A DNA stretch of 64,000 bases from JAJXWB01 sp964634325 (GCA_964634325.1 CAZWJF010000008.1:102204-166203), one strand, 5' to 3'; counted from the stretch's first letter, positions 8,769 to 18,677 are shown. Numbers and translations are program-made. Notes: generated by a model not told the origin, from the sequence alone.

Positions 8769-9404
8769 TTACGTCGGCCCGGCCGTCCCGGGCGAATGCG
8801 CCGCATCCGACCTGTAGGCCTGCAATCTCTCCACCCGCGCCAACAGCGCCGCGCTCGCGGGTCCGGGCCGGAGCGCTGCATGTATCACATTTGCCCGGCC
8901 CAATGCCAAATCCAATTGGCCGGAATCAAAGGTTTCCAACTCGGGCGGCGGAGTTGCGCCAAAACGCCGCTTGAGCGCCTGCCCGATCTTGCGTTTTCCG
9001 TCCGCGCCCCCGTCGCTGGCGTGAAGCGCGGCGAGAATGTCGCCAGCCGCGATCGCCGCCTCCACCTTGGCGTAGCCCGTCACGACCAGCCCCGCCTTGT
9101 TGGCGAGCGACAGGCCTTGCAGACACTCGGCCTCCAGCAGCCTGTCGATCAGGGCGACGAGTCCGTCCGGCGCCCTCGCCTTGCCCTTGAAACCGCGCTC
9201 GAAGGCGCGCTTTTTCACCGCTTCGGCAACGTTCGCGGCTGTCGCCGTCACCCAGACGCCGCGGCCAGGAAGCTTGCGTCGCAAATCCGGCGTCGCCGTG
9301 CCGTCCGGCGCGAGCACGAACCGGATCATCTCGTCCGGCGAGCGCTCGCGGCGGGTGACGATGCAGGTCCGCGTGGGGCCCTTGTCGTCGGCGGACGCCG
9401 TCAT
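8769..9404 (-). CDS. YlxR-family RNA-binding protein with L7Ae-like C-terminus
   Basis: 211 residues. The N-terminal YlxR/DUF448 domain shows TRTCIVTRRERSPDEMIRFV, LPGRGVWVT and a basic RAFERGFKG segment. The second half (GLSLANKAGLVVTGYAKVE and GGADGKRKIGQALK) resembles the L7Ae/L30e RNA-binding fold fused to YlxR in alphaproteobacteria. The start at 9404 (MTASADDKGPTRTC) is 4 bp past the nusA stop; the longer open frame reads into nusA. Position between nusA and infB is the canonical one. YlxR proteins are reported to bind RNA or act in transcription regulation; the precise role here is inferred only from family. Confidence 0.9.
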   Translation of the reverse strand: MTASADDKGPTRTCIVTRRERSPDEMIRFVLAPDGTATPDLRRKLPGRGVWVTATAANVAEAVKKRAFERGFKGKARAPDGLVALIDRLLEAECLQGLSLANKAGLVVTGYAKVEAAIAAGDILAALHASDGGADGKRKIGQALKRRFGATPPPELETFDSGQLDLALGRANVIHAALRPGPASAALLARVERLQAYRSDAAHSPGTAGPT

Positions 9405-9408
9405 TCGG

Positions 9409-10992
<1,584 letters not shown>

Positions 10993-11003
10993 GGCGATTT
11001 CTC

Positions 11004-11762
11004 CTATTTGGACTTCTGTGGACCGCGCACGGGCGGGCGCGGCGATTTCTTGAATTGGGACTGCACGCCGGCGGGCAGCACCGGCTTCTGCTTCATCTGG
11101 TTCTTGGACGCGAAGCGGCCGGGGCCCCGGCGGATCGGGGGCTCGGGCGCAGCCTCTTCGCCTTCCGGCGGCTGTTCGGCGGCGGCCTTGCCGGCCTTGA
11201 GCGATTCGCGGATCAGCGCTTCCGTCAGCACCAGCCGGGCTTCCTCGAGCGCGCCGAGCGGCAGGCGCGCCAGCTTTTCTTCGTCGGCGCGCGCGTCGTT
11301 GCGCTCGAAGGCGAGGACGGCGTCGCGCCCTTCGCCTTCGACGGCGAGAATGATTCCGCGAAACCGCTTGCGGCCGTCGGGTTGCGGCGTCGCCAGCTCG
11401 ATCCGCGCCTCGTGACCGATCGCGCGTTTGAAATCGGAAACGCGCACCAGAGGCCGGTCGATGCCGGGCGAAGACATTTCCAGGCGATAGGCCTGCGCGA
11501 TCGCGTCCTCGACGTCGAGCACGGGCGACAGCGTCTCGCTCGCCAGCTCGCAATCCTCGATATTCATCGAGCCGTCCGGCTTTTCGGCCATGATCTGAAG
11601 CGTCATGCCATCCTGCCCGGAAATCTTGACGCGCACGAGACGGAAACCGAGGCCCGACAGCGTCGGCGCCGCAATGTTCGCGATGCGCGCGGCCAGCCCG
11701 GTCTCGGAGACGAGGCGCGGCTCGTCCAGCGGAGCGTCGATGTGGGGTGCGGTGTCCGTCAA
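11004..11762 (-). CDS. rimP: Ribosome maturation factor RimP
   Basis: Assists 30S subunit assembly; 252 residues from a TTG start. The RimP core is seen in LSGLGFRLVRVKISGQDGMT, DGSMNIEDCELASETLS and YRLEMSSPGIDRPLVR. The C-terminal tail is long, basic and Pro/Gln-rich (about residues 190-252), as in other Rhizobiales. The open frame begins at 11831, but that segment is the leader with a terminator hairpin. The TTG at 11762 has an AGGA site 6 nt away, so it is preferred. It is the first gene of the translation operon. Confidence 0.88.
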   Translation of the reverse strand: MTDTAPHIDAPLDEPRLVSETGLAARIANIAAPTLSGLGFRLVRVKISGQDGMTLQIMAEKPDGSMNIEDCELASETLSPVLDVEDAIAQAYRLEMSSPGIDRPLVRVSDFKRAIGHEARIELATPQPDGRKRFRGIILAVEGEGRDAVLAFERNDARADEEKLARLPLGALEEARLVLTEALIRESLKAGKAAAEQPPEGEEAAPEPPIRRGPGRFASKNQMKQKPVLPAGVQSQFKKSPRPPVRGPQKSK

Positions 11763-11782
11763 GCGTTCCTGCGTCAGGTAAC

Positions 11783-11815
11783 AAAAAAGAGCGGGTCCCG
11801 GCCGGGGCCCACTCT
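11783..11815 (-). terminator. Intrinsic terminator in the rimP-nusA leader (candidate attenuator)
   Basis: On the minus strand a 12-position stem (AGAGTGGGCCCC / GGGACCCGCTCT, one U-G pair and one mismatch) closes a GGCC loop and is followed at once by six T. It ends about 20 nt before the rimP start and about 40 nt after the predicted transcription start, so it lies inside the operon's own leader rather than after another minus-strand gene. Confidence 0.8.
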
Positions 11816-11860
11816 CACACTGACCATCCAATGTGGTCCATGAGACTGTATACTGGCGTC

Positions 11861-11889
11861 TATATACACGCCGGGCGTCCGGCGTTCAA
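11861..11889 (-). promoter_or_regulatory. Sigma70-like promoter of the rimP-nusA-infB operon
   Basis: Minus strand: -35 TTGAAC (11884-11889), a 17-bp spacer, -10 TATATA (11861-11866). The predicted start is near 11853. On the plus strand the same region has TATACT (11849-11854) preceded by TG, a possible extended -10 for the divergent VOC gene. Confidence 0.7.
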
Positions 11890-11908
11890 GGTCAGGATAC
11901 GCAGGCCA

Positions 11909-12298
11909 ATGATCGAAATCGACCGGCTCGACCATCTCGTCCTGACCGTCGCCGACATCGAGCGGACATGCGTTTTCTATCGCGACGTGCTGGGGATGAG
12001 CGTCGAGACCTTCGGCGCAGGCCGCACGGCGCTAAAATTCGGCCGTCAGAAGTTCAACCTGCATCAGGCCGGCCGCGAGTTCCTGCCGAAGGCCCATCGC
12101 CCGACGCCCGGCTCCGCCGATCTCTGCCTGATCGCGACGACGCCGCTCGGCGAAGTCGTCGCGCACGTGCAGAAAATGGGCGTCGTCGTCGAGGAAGGCC
12201 CGATCGCGCGCACCGGCGCGACCGGCCCGATCCTGTCGGTCTACTTCCGCGATCCCGACGGCAATCTGATCGAGATCTCCAATTACGAAGTCCGATAG
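11909..12298 (+). CDS. VOC-family (glyoxalase-like) protein
   Basis: A 129-residue single-domain vicinal-oxygen-chelate protein. Two beta-alpha-beta repeats are visible: DHLVLTVADIERTCVFYRDV with the first metal-ligand His, and a second half ending SVYFRDPDGNLIEISNY with the usual Glu ligand. The substrate is unknown; relatives are often labelled lactoylglutathione-lyase-like without proof. The ATG at 11909 is chosen because it starts the fold directly; upstream in-frame ATGs would add leader sequence. It is divergent from rimP and its stop is 4 bp from the stop of the convergent S24 regulator. Confidence 0.82.
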   Translation: MIEIDRLDHLVLTVADIERTCVFYRDVLGMSVETFGAGRTALKFGRQKFNLHQAGREFLPKAHRPTPGSADLCLIATTPLGEVVAHVQKMGVVVEEGPIARTGATGPILSVYFRDPDGNLIEISNYEVR

Positions 12299-12302
12299 GG
12301 CC

Positions 12303-12932
12303 TCATTGGCTCGCCCAGACGATCCGCGCCAGCCAGCGCAGGTCGCCGAGCGGAATCGTCCGGTCGGGATGGGCGGGATTGAGCGATTTCAGTTCGATCG
12401 TCTTGGCGGTCTGGCGCTTCAGCTCCTTCGCCAGCACTTCGCCTGACGTCGTCTTGGCGACCACCCGATCGCCGCGTCGCACCGGCGTTCCCGGCGACAC
12501 GATGACGATATCGCCGTCGCGATAGGCGGGCAGCATCGAATCGCCGGAGATTTCCAGCGCATAGGCGTGCGGATCGGCGACAGCCGGAAACTCGATCTCT
12601 TCCCACCCGCCGCCGACCGGAAATCCGCCATCGTCGAAAAAGCCGCCGTCGCCGGCCTGCGCGAGGCCGATCAGCGGCAGCGGCCTGCGATGGGCCGGGG
12701 CGCCGGGCCCGAGCAGCGACATGAAGAGATCGACGCCGGCGCCGGTCGCATCGAGAATCTTGGCGATCGATTCCGTCGAAGGCCAGCGCAACCGCCCGTC
12801 CGGCGACTTGCGCTTGGATTTGTTGAATGTCGTCGGATCGAGGCCCGCCTTTTTGGCGAGGCCGGACGGCGTCATGTCGTAGCGCGCCGCGAGTTGATCG
12901 ATTGCGGTCCAGACCTGGAGGTGAGTGAGCAT
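12303..12932 (-). CDS. XRE-type transcriptional regulator with LexA-like S24 peptidase domain
   Basis: 209 residues. The N-terminal helix-turn-helix (MTPSGLAKKAGLDPTTFNKS, about residues 20-40) is followed by an S24 self-cleavage domain. Its catalytic Ser lies in ISGDSMLPAYRDGD and the Lys in VLAKELKRQ. A possible Ala-Gly cleavage site occurs in LAQAGDGG. This is the CI/LexA-like repressor architecture, distinct from true LexA by its XRE HTH. The upstream promoter carries two GTTTC/GAAAC sites, consistent with autorepression. Signal and regulon are unknown. Confidence 0.9.
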   Translation of the reverse strand: MLTHLQVWTAIDQLAARYDMTPSGLAKKAGLDPTTFNKSKRKSPDGRLRWPSTESIAKILDATGAGVDLFMSLLGPGAPAHRRPLPLIGLAQAGDGGFFDDGGFPVGGGWEEIEFPAVADPHAYALEISGDSMLPAYRDGDIVIVSPGTPVRRGDRVVAKTTSGEVLAKELKRQTAKTIELKSLNPAHPDRTIPLGDLRWLARIVWASQ

Positions 12933-12976
12933 GGGCGTCTCCGAACGCTGAGCCCTGCGTGATTAGGACAAATATC

Positions 12977-13005
12977 CTTATATCGGCCCTGTTTCACGGA
13001 AACAA
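12977..13005 (-). promoter_or_regulatory. Promoter of the S24 regulator gene
   Basis: Minus strand -35 TTGTTT (13000-13005), a 17-bp spacer, -10 TATAAG (12977-12982). An inverted repeat occupies the spacer. Confidence 0.6.
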
Positions 13006-13025
13006 GCCCTTGTTTCACGCGAAAC
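12991..13025. promoter_or_regulatory. Paired operator sites GTTTC-N3/4-GAAAC
   Basis: Two inverted repeats, GTTTC-ACG-GAAAC (12991-13003) and GTTTC-ACGC-GAAAC (13012-13025), have centres about 21 bp apart, i.e. two helical turns on the same face. They cover the -35/spacer of the regulator promoter. This is a typical layout for cooperative repressor dimers; the link to the adjacent S24 regulator is inferred from position. Confidence 0.6.
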
Positions 13026-13103
13026 GCGGAATTTACGCCCAATTTTACCGATCGGCTCGACCTGCGCCGACGGCTGGCGCATAGAAGCGCCGGAGGAGCC
13101 GAC

Positions 13104-13448
13104 GTGAGCCGCATCTACAAGATCGTATCGTCCGCCGCCTGGCGCGAGGCCGAGGCGGCGGGTCTGTTTCACGGCGCGCCGGTCGATCTCGCCGATGGCT
13201 TCATCCATTTCTCTGCAGTCGATCAGGTCGAAGAGACGGCGGCGAAGCATTTCGCCGGCCAGTCGGACCTGCTGCTCGTGACCGTGGAAGCTGCACGGCT
13301 GGGCGATGCGCTGAAGTGGGAGCCTTCGCGCGGCGGCGCGCTGTTTCCGCATCTCTACGCGCCGCTCGACCCGCGTGCGGCCCTTTCGGTGCGGCCCCTT
13401 CCGGCTCGGCCGGACGGCGGCCACGATTTCTCGGGACTTCTGCCATGA
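13104..13448 (+). CDS. DUF952 domain protein
   Basis: 114 residues, GTG start with a strong GGAGGAG site. The family signature appears as IYKIVSSAAWREAEAAG at the start and PVDLADGFIHFSAVDQVEET in the middle, with H/F/D residues of the predicted beta-grasp-like core. No biochemical role is established for the family. Its stop overlaps the pyrD start as ATGA, so the two are translationally coupled, as commonly seen in Rhizobiales. Confidence 0.9.
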   Translation: MSRIYKIVSSAAWREAEAAGLFHGAPVDLADGFIHFSAVDQVEETAAKHFAGQSDLLLVTVEAARLGDALKWEPSRGGALFPHLYAPLDPRAALSVRPLPARPDGGHDFSGLLP

Positions 13449-14521
13449 TCGGCCTGTTCGACAATCTCGCGCGCCCGCTGCTCATGGCGCTGGATCCGGA
13501 AAACGCGCACGCCGCGACCATCGCGGCGATGAAGCTCGCGCCGATTCCGCGCTGCGCGCCGGACGATCCGCGACTGGCGGTCGACGCTTTTGGCCTCAAA
13601 TTCCCCAACCCCGTCGGCATGGCCGCAGGCTTCGACAAGAACGGCGAAGCGCCTGACGCGTTGCTCGCGCTCGGTTTCGGTTTTGCCGAAGTCGGCACGG
13701 TCACGCCGAAGCCGCAGCCCGGCAATCCGCGCCCGCGCCTGTTCCGGCTGCCGGCGGATCGGGGCGTCGTCAACCGCTTCGGTTTCAACAGCCAGGGCGC
13801 GACGGCGGTCGTGCGTCGCCTTTCGGCGCGGCGCGACCGCAAGGGCGTCGTCGGCGTCAACGTGGGCGCCAACAAGGATTCGGCCGATCGCGCCTTCGAC
13901 TATGCATTCGGCGTCGCCGCCTTCGCGGAAACCGCGTCCTATTTCACGATCAACGTCTCCTCGCCCAACACGCCGGGCCTGCGCGACCTGCAGCAGGCCG
14001 ACCAGCTCGACGATTTGCTCGCCCGCGCGCTCGCCGCGCGCGATTCGGCGCCGGAGCGCAAGCCGCTGCTCTTGAAGATCGCGCCCGATCTCAGCCTCGA
14101 AAATCTCGACGACGTCGTGCGCGTCGCGCGCGCTCGCAAGGTCGACGGCATGATTGTCTCCAATACGACGATCTCGCGGCCCGAAAGCCTGCGCGATCCC
14201 GCCGCCCGCGAGACCGGCGGGCTTTCCGGCCGGCCGTTGTTCGACCTGTCGACGCGCATGCTCGCGGAGACCTATCTGCGCGTCGAGGGCCAGTTCCCGC
14301 TCGTCGGCGTCGGCGGGATCGATTCGCCCGAAACGGCCTTCGCCAAGATCGAGGCGGGCGCGACGCTGTTGCAGCTCTATTCGGCGCTCGTCTTCGAAGG
14401 AATCGGCCTGGTCGACCGCATCAAGCGCGGGCTTGTGGGGCGCATGGCCAAAGACAATCTGGACAGCCTTGCCCCGGTCGTCGGCCGCAAGGCGCGGCAT
14501 TGGACGAAGGGCGCGGCCTAG
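13445..14521 (+). CDS. pyrD: Dihydroorotate dehydrogenase (quinone), class 2
   Basis: Membrane-associated flavoenzyme of pyrimidine synthesis, oxidising dihydroorotate to orotate with quinone; 358 residues. Class 2 is shown by the N-terminal helical segment (FDNLARPLLMALDPENAHA) and by the catalytic Ser in INVSSPNTPGLRDLQ. FMN-binding segments include GMAAGFDKNG, GTVTPKPQPGNPRPR and VGVGGIDSPETAF. The start overlaps the DUF952 stop. The stop codon shares the bases CTAG with the stop of convergent yraN. Confidence 0.96.
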   Translation: MIGLFDNLARPLLMALDPENAHAATIAAMKLAPIPRCAPDDPRLAVDAFGLKFPNPVGMAAGFDKNGEAPDALLALGFGFAEVGTVTPKPQPGNPRPRLFRLPADRGVVNRFGFNSQGATAVVRRLSARRDRKGVVGVNVGANKDSADRAFDYAFGVAAFAETASYFTINVSSPNTPGLRDLQQADQLDDLLARALAARDSAPERKPLLLKIAPDLSLENLDDVVRVARARKVDGMIVSNTTISRPESLRDPAARETGGLSGRPLFDLSTRMLAETYLRVEGQFPLVGVGGIDSPETAFAKIEAGATLLQLYSALVFEGIGLVDRIKRGLVGRMAKDNLDSLAPVVGRKARHWTKGAA

Positions 14522-14889
14522 CCGAGATCGAGTTCGACTGCGCCGAGCACATGCTGGGGCAGGCGCCCCGGCGCAACGAGAAGCGCGTCGCCGCGCAGAG
14601 TTCGATTCGCCGCCCAGGGATGCATTGCGATCCAGTGGCGCGCGGCCTGCGACATGCGCCGGCGCTTCTGGGGCGAGATCGCGAACGCTGCTTCCTCGAG
14701 CGTCGGCCTCGCCTTCACCTCGACGAAGGCGATCGTGTCGCCGCGCTGGGCGACGATGTCGATCTCGCCTTCCCGAATTCGATAGCGCTGCGCGTGAATT
14801 CGATAGAATTTCAGCCGCAGCCAGAGGGCCGCGGCCGTTTCGGCGTTGAGGCCGAACGCCAGCGCCTGAAAGCGATCGCGCCCGCTCAC
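14518..14889 (-). CDS. YraN/UPF0102 family protein
   Basis: 123 residues with the predicted restriction-endonuclease-like fold: YRIREGEIDIVAQRGDTIAF followed by VEVKARPTLEEA, i.e. the D-(X)n-E-x-K nuclease motif. Function is unproven. The GTG at 14889 overlaps the rsmI stop as GTGA, which fixes the start; the longer open frame is antisense noise. Coupling of yraN to rsmI beside a LpoA-like gene matches the yraL-yraM-yraN locus of enterobacteria. Confidence 0.88.
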   Translation of the reverse strand: MSGRDRFQALAFGLNAETAAALWLRLKFYRIHAQRYRIREGEIDIVAQRGDTIAFVEVKARPTLEEAAFAISPQKRRRMSQAARHWIAMHPWAANRTLRGDALLVAPGRLPQHVLGAVELDLG

Positions 14890-15818
14890 GCCTCGCGTTC
14901 CGCGGCGAGTTGCAGCGCGCGCGCGTAGACGCGTCGGCGCGGTTGGCCGGTCTCGCCGGCGACGATGGCGGCCGCGTCCTTGATCGAATGACTGGCCATC
15001 GCCGCGCGCAGGCGATCGTCGAGCGAAGCCTCCGAAAGTTCCGCGGCGTCGTCCGCTGGCGGGCCGATCAGCAGCACGATTTCGCCGCGCAACGGCTCGC
15101 CGCCCGCGATCGCCTCCGCCAACTCGGGCAGCGGCCCGCGCCGCACGTTTTCGAAATGCTTGGTCAGTTCGCGCGCGACCGCCGCCTCGCGCGCGCCGAG
15201 CACGGCCGCGCAATCCGCGAGCGTTTCGTTGATCCGGCGCGGCGACTCGAAGAAGACCAGCGTGCCCGGGATAGCGGCGAGTTCGGCGAGCCGCGCGCGC
15301 CGCGCCGCGCTCTTCGGCGGCAGGAACCCTTCGAAAAAGAAGCGATCGGTCGGCAGACCCGCCACAACGAGCGCGGCGAGAACGGCCGAGGCGCCCGGCA
15401 CTGCGGTCACCTGCGCGCCCTGCGCCACTGCTTCCGTCACCAGTTTGAAGCCGGGATCGGAGACCAGCGGCGTGCCGGCGTCCGACACCAGCGCCAGCGC
15501 GGCGCCGTCTGCCAGCCGCCTGAGGATCTGTGGGCGCACCAGATGGGCGTTGTGCTCGTGATAGGCGATCAGCGGGGTGGCGATCCCGTAATGGGCGAGC
15601 AGCGTCTTTGTGACGCGCGTGTCCTCGGCGATCACCGCCTCGGCGGCGGCCAGCGTCGCCAGCGCGCGCAGCGAGATGTCGCCGAGATTGCCGATCGGGG
15701 TCGCGACCACGTGCAGGCCGGGGGCGATCGGTTCTGCTTCCGCGCGCAGGCCAAAGGCCGTGAACGTGGCGGCCTCGGCAGGGCGGCTGGCGTGTCTGGC
15801 GTCCTTGCTCTTGTTCAC
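14886..15818 (-). CDS. rsmI: 16S rRNA (cytidine(1402)-2'-O)-methyltransferase
   Basis: 310 residues, SAM-dependent tetrapyrrole-methylase fold enzyme that 2'-O-methylates C1402 in the decoding centre. Motifs: HVVATPIGNLGDISLRAL, VIAEDTRVTKTLL, ALVSDAGTPLVSDPG and FFEGFLPPKSAARRARL. A GTG start is used, with a weak ribosome site. The first 35 residues are variable. It is divergent from the LpoA-like gene; no clear promoter could be assigned in the intervening 198 bp (15819-16016), which shows no gene. Confidence 0.94.
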   Translation of the reverse strand: MNKSKDARHASRPAEAATFTAFGLRAEAEPIAPGLHVVATPIGNLGDISLRALATLAAAEAVIAEDTRVTKTLLAHYGIATPLIAYHEHNAHLVRPQILRRLADGAALALVSDAGTPLVSDPGFKLVTEAVAQGAQVTAVPGASAVLAALVVAGLPTDRFFFEGFLPPKSAARRARLAELAAIPGTLVFFESPRRINETLADCAAVLGAREAAVARELTKHFENVRRGPLPELAEAIAGGEPLRGEIVLLIGPPADDAAELSEASLDDRLRAAMASHSIKDAAAIVAGETGQPRRRVYARALQLAAEREA

Positions 15819-16016
15819 GACGGCCCGCAGCAGACTGATTTCGACAGGCCTATTTGACGGTAATTGCGCCGCCTCTCAAGCCCGTCCCAACAAGGCCTCA
15901 ATCGCCCGACAATTAACTATAGGTTGCAAAGGCCGCGCTAATATGGCTTTCGAAACGTTAATATCGCCTGGTTCAGGCCTGCGTCCGGACTTTGCGGCGG
16001 GCGGCTGGAGGTAGAG

Positions 16017-17228
16017 TTGACTGTTTTTCAGATAGTTGATCGCGCAGCGCCGAAGCCGCGCGCGCCTGCGGTCGCCATTTGTTCTCTCGCGCTGGCGCTT
16101 GCCGGCTGCAGTCCCAGTTTTGGCCCCCGGTCCGAGCAACCGGTCGCGCAGACCCCGTCGCCCACGACCGCATCGCCGACCGGCGAAATGATCGGAACTG
16201 GACCGGTGAAGGTCGCGCTCATCGCGCCGCTGACGCAGGGCGCGGGTCCGAGCGTCGTTGGCGCGTCGCTGCGCAACGCCGTCGACATGGCGGTCACCGA
16301 GACGGGTCCCGGCGACATCACCGTTCTGGTCAAGGACGATCACGGCACGGCCGACGGCGCCCGCGCGGCTGCGCAGGCGGCGGTGAGCGAAGGCGCCGAG
16401 CTGATCCTGGGGCCGTTGTTCGCCAGCAGCGTGCGCGAAGTCGGCCGCGTCGCCAAGGCGGCCAACCGCCCGGCGATCGCCTTTTCGACCGACGCGTCGG
16501 TCGCCTCGCGCGGCGTCTATCTTCTGTCATTCCTGGTCGAGAGCTACGTCGACCGCATCGTCGAATTTGCAGCGCAGAAGGGCAAGAAATCGATCGCCGT
16601 GCTCGCCCCGGAAAACGATTACGGCAATGTCGCGGTCGGCGAAATGCAGTCGGTCGCCGCGCGGACGGGCATTCGCGTCATGGCGATCGAACGTTACAGG
16701 CCCGGCGCATCGCAGGACGCGGTCAAGCGGATTTCGCAGGTCGCCGGCCAGATCGACGCGCTGTTCATCCCGGATCAGGCGGAATCCATGAACGTCGTCG
16801 GCAAGCAACTGACGACCGCCGGCGTCGATCCGAAGAAAGTGCAAATCCTCGGCACCGGCCTGTGGAACGACGCGCGCGCGCTCAATGTTCCCGCGCTTCA
16901 GGGCGCGTGGTTCGCCGCGCCCGAAAACGCCGGCTTCAACGCTTTCGCGGCGCGCTATCGCACGAAATACAATTCCGACCCGACCCGCATCGCGACGCTG
17001 GCTTTCGACGCGACCACGCTGGCCATCGCTCTGGCGCGCAGCCAGGGCCCGGCGCGGTATTCCGAGGGCGTGCTCACCAACCCCTCGGGGTTCAACGGCG
17101 CGGACGGCGTGTTCCGCTTCAAGCCGGACGGTTTGAACGAGCGTGGCTTGTCGGTGCTGCAGATCGGCGCCGGTTCGACCACGGTCATCAGCCCGGCGCC
17201 GCGCAGCTTCGCCGGCGGTCCGACCTGA
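16017..17228 (+). CDS. Penicillin-binding protein activator, LpoA-like lipoprotein
   Basis: 403 residues, TTG start right after a GGAGGT ribosome site. A signal peptide with lipobox LALAGCS (Cys near residue 31) is followed by a Pro/Thr linker and a type I periplasmic-binding-protein fold (VKVALIAPLTQGAGP; KSIAVLAPENDYGNVAVG; GTGLWNDARAL). This matches the C-terminal domain of LpoA/YraM, which activates PBP1A at the outer membrane. The N-terminal TPR domain of enterobacterial LpoA is absent, as usual in alphaproteobacteria. The rsmI-yraN neighbourhood supports the call; direct PBP activation is not proven for this class. Confidence 0.85.
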   Translation: MTVFQIVDRAAPKPRAPAVAICSLALALAGCSPSFGPRSEQPVAQTPSPTTASPTGEMIGTGPVKVALIAPLTQGAGPSVVGASLRNAVDMAVTETGPGDITVLVKDDHGTADGARAAAQAAVSEGAELILGPLFASSVREVGRVAKAANRPAIAFSTDASVASRGVYLLSFLVESYVDRIVEFAAQKGKKSIAVLAPENDYGNVAVGEMQSVAARTGIRVMAIERYRPGASQDAVKRISQVAGQIDALFIPDQAESMNVVGKQLTTAGVDPKKVQILGTGLWNDARALNVPALQGAWFAAPENAGFNAFAARYRTKYNSDPTRIATLAFDATTLAIALARSQGPARYSEGVLTNPSGFNGADGVFRFKPDGLNERGLSVLQIGAGSTTVISPAPRSFAGGPT

Positions 17229-17244
17229 TCGGGCGATTATCGCG

Positions 17245-17415
17245 TCAGCGCTCGCCCGCCGAGCCGCAGCAGCCGATCATGGCGGCGCGCGTCTCGTAGG
17301 CGCTCGCCATTTCGCGCAGCAGCGGCCGCGACAAGCGACGCTTTGCGGCGATCGAGCGAAGGACGGCGGCGAGTTCGGCGAGAACGGTCGGGTCGGCGGA
17401 ATAGGCGCGTTTCAT
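17245..17415 (-). CDS. Small hypothetical protein (56 residues)
   Basis: An ORF from ATG 17415, preceded by a GAGG site, to a TGA at 17245. The product begins MKRAYSADPTVLAELAAVLR, is predicted mostly helical and basic, and ends IGCCGSAGER. Codon third positions are GC-rich like the neighbours. It fills the gap between the LpoA-like gene and hemW. I do not recognise the family; it may be a short genuine gene or a chance ORF. Confidence 0.45.
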   Translation of the reverse strand: MKRAYSADPTVLAELAAVLRSIAAKRRLSRPLLREMASAYETRAAMIGCCGSAGER

Positions 17416-17507
17416 GGAAGCCTCGCTTTGTTGACGACAAGGCTACGCCGAAATGGGGCGCAAATTTTACGCCTCACGCACAGTTGATCTTCGGCTGCGG
17501 CCGCGCT

Positions 17508-18677
17508 TCAGGCGGCCAGATCGGCCACCACGGCGTCCAGCACCGGAAAGCCTTCGGCGCTCACGCGCAACCGGCCGTCGCGCGTGTATTCCACAAGCCC
17601 GTCGGCGATGAGTTCGGCCACGCGCGAGGCGGCGAGCGCCTTGCCGGTCAGCGCCTGAAAACGGCCGGGGTCGATCCCCTCCGCAAGCCGCAGCCCCATC
17701 AGCAGGAATTCGTCGCCCTGCTCCTCGATCGACAGGGCCTCGTCCTCGACCAGCCCGTGGCCTTCCGTCTCCACGCAGGTCAGCCACATCTCGGGATGTT
17801 GCTCGGTCGCCTGCGCGCGGCGGCCGCTGCGGTCCATGATCCGGCCGTGCGCGCCGGGGCCGACGCCGACATATTCGCCGTAGCGCCAGTAGATGAGATT
17901 GTGCCGGCTCTCGGCGCCGGGCCGGGCGTGATTGGAGATTTCGTAGGCCGGCATGCCGGCCTTGCCCATGATGTCCTGCGTCGCCTCCCACAGGTCGCGC
18001 TGCAGGTCCATGCTCGGCATGGCGAGTTTGCCCGCCCGTTCGAGCCGCTCGAACATCGTGTCGGGCTCGATGGTGAGCTGGTAGAGCGACATGTGCTCCG
18101 GCGCGATCGCCAGCGCTTCCGTCAGCTCGTTGCGCCAGTCCTGCACGGACTGGCCGGGCCGGGCGTAGATCAGGTCGAAGGACGCGCGATCGAAGGTTTG
18201 CGTCGCGACCTTGAGCGCCGCCAGCGCCTCGTCGCGGTTGTGCAGGCGGCCGAGCGCGCGCAGGTCGGAATCGTTGAGCGCCTGCACGCCGAGCGAGACG
18301 CGATTGACGCCTGCCGCCCGGTAGCCGCGGAAGCGTTCGGCCTCGACGCTCGACGGATTGGCCTCCAGCGTGATTTCCGCCTTGGGCTCGATCGTCCAGT
18401 TGTCGGCGATGGCCTTCAAAATACCTTCGACCGTCTGCGGCTTCATCAGCGACGGCGTGCCGCCGCCGAAGAAGATCGAGCCGACCTTGCGCCCCTTGGT
18501 CAGTTTCGCGCGATGGGCGAGCTCGACGCGGAAAGCCTCGACATAGCGCTCCTCGTCGACCGGATTGCGCCGGACGTGGCTGTTGAAATCGCAATAGGGG
18601 CACTTCGACAGGCAGAACGGCCAATGGACGTAGACGCCGAAGCCCGGATCGATTCGAGGCGGTTGGGTTGAGGCCAT
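17508..18677 (-). CDS. hemW: Heme chaperone HemW (radical SAM)
   Basis: 389 residues. The radical-SAM cysteines are C22, C26 and C29 in PFCLSKCPYCDF, followed by the GGGTPSLM SAM-binding segment and a C-terminal HemN-like domain. The protein lacks the N-terminal extension of coproporphyrinogen dehydrogenase HemN, and it lies downstream of rph-rdgB, the typical alphaproteobacterial context for HemW. Expected role: heme binding and delivery in the cytoplasm rather than coproporphyrinogen oxidation. Separated from rdgB by 150 bp of hairpin-rich DNA. Confidence 0.92.
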   Translation of the reverse strand: MASTQPPRIDPGFGVYVHWPFCLSKCPYCDFNSHVRRNPVDEERYVEAFRVELAHRAKLTKGRKVGSIFFGGGTPSLMKPQTVEGILKAIADNWTIEPKAEITLEANPSSVEAERFRGYRAAGVNRVSLGVQALNDSDLRALGRLHNRDEALAALKVATQTFDRASFDLIYARPGQSVQDWRNELTEALAIAPEHMSLYQLTIEPDTMFERLERAGKLAMPSMDLQRDLWEATQDIMGKAGMPAYEISNHARPGAESRHNLIYWRYGEYVGVGPGAHGRIMDRSGRRAQATEQHPEMWLTCVETEGHGLVEDEALSIEEQGDEFLLMGLRLAEGIDPGRFQALTGKALAASRVAELIADGLVEYTRDGRLRVSAEGFPVLDAVVADLAA

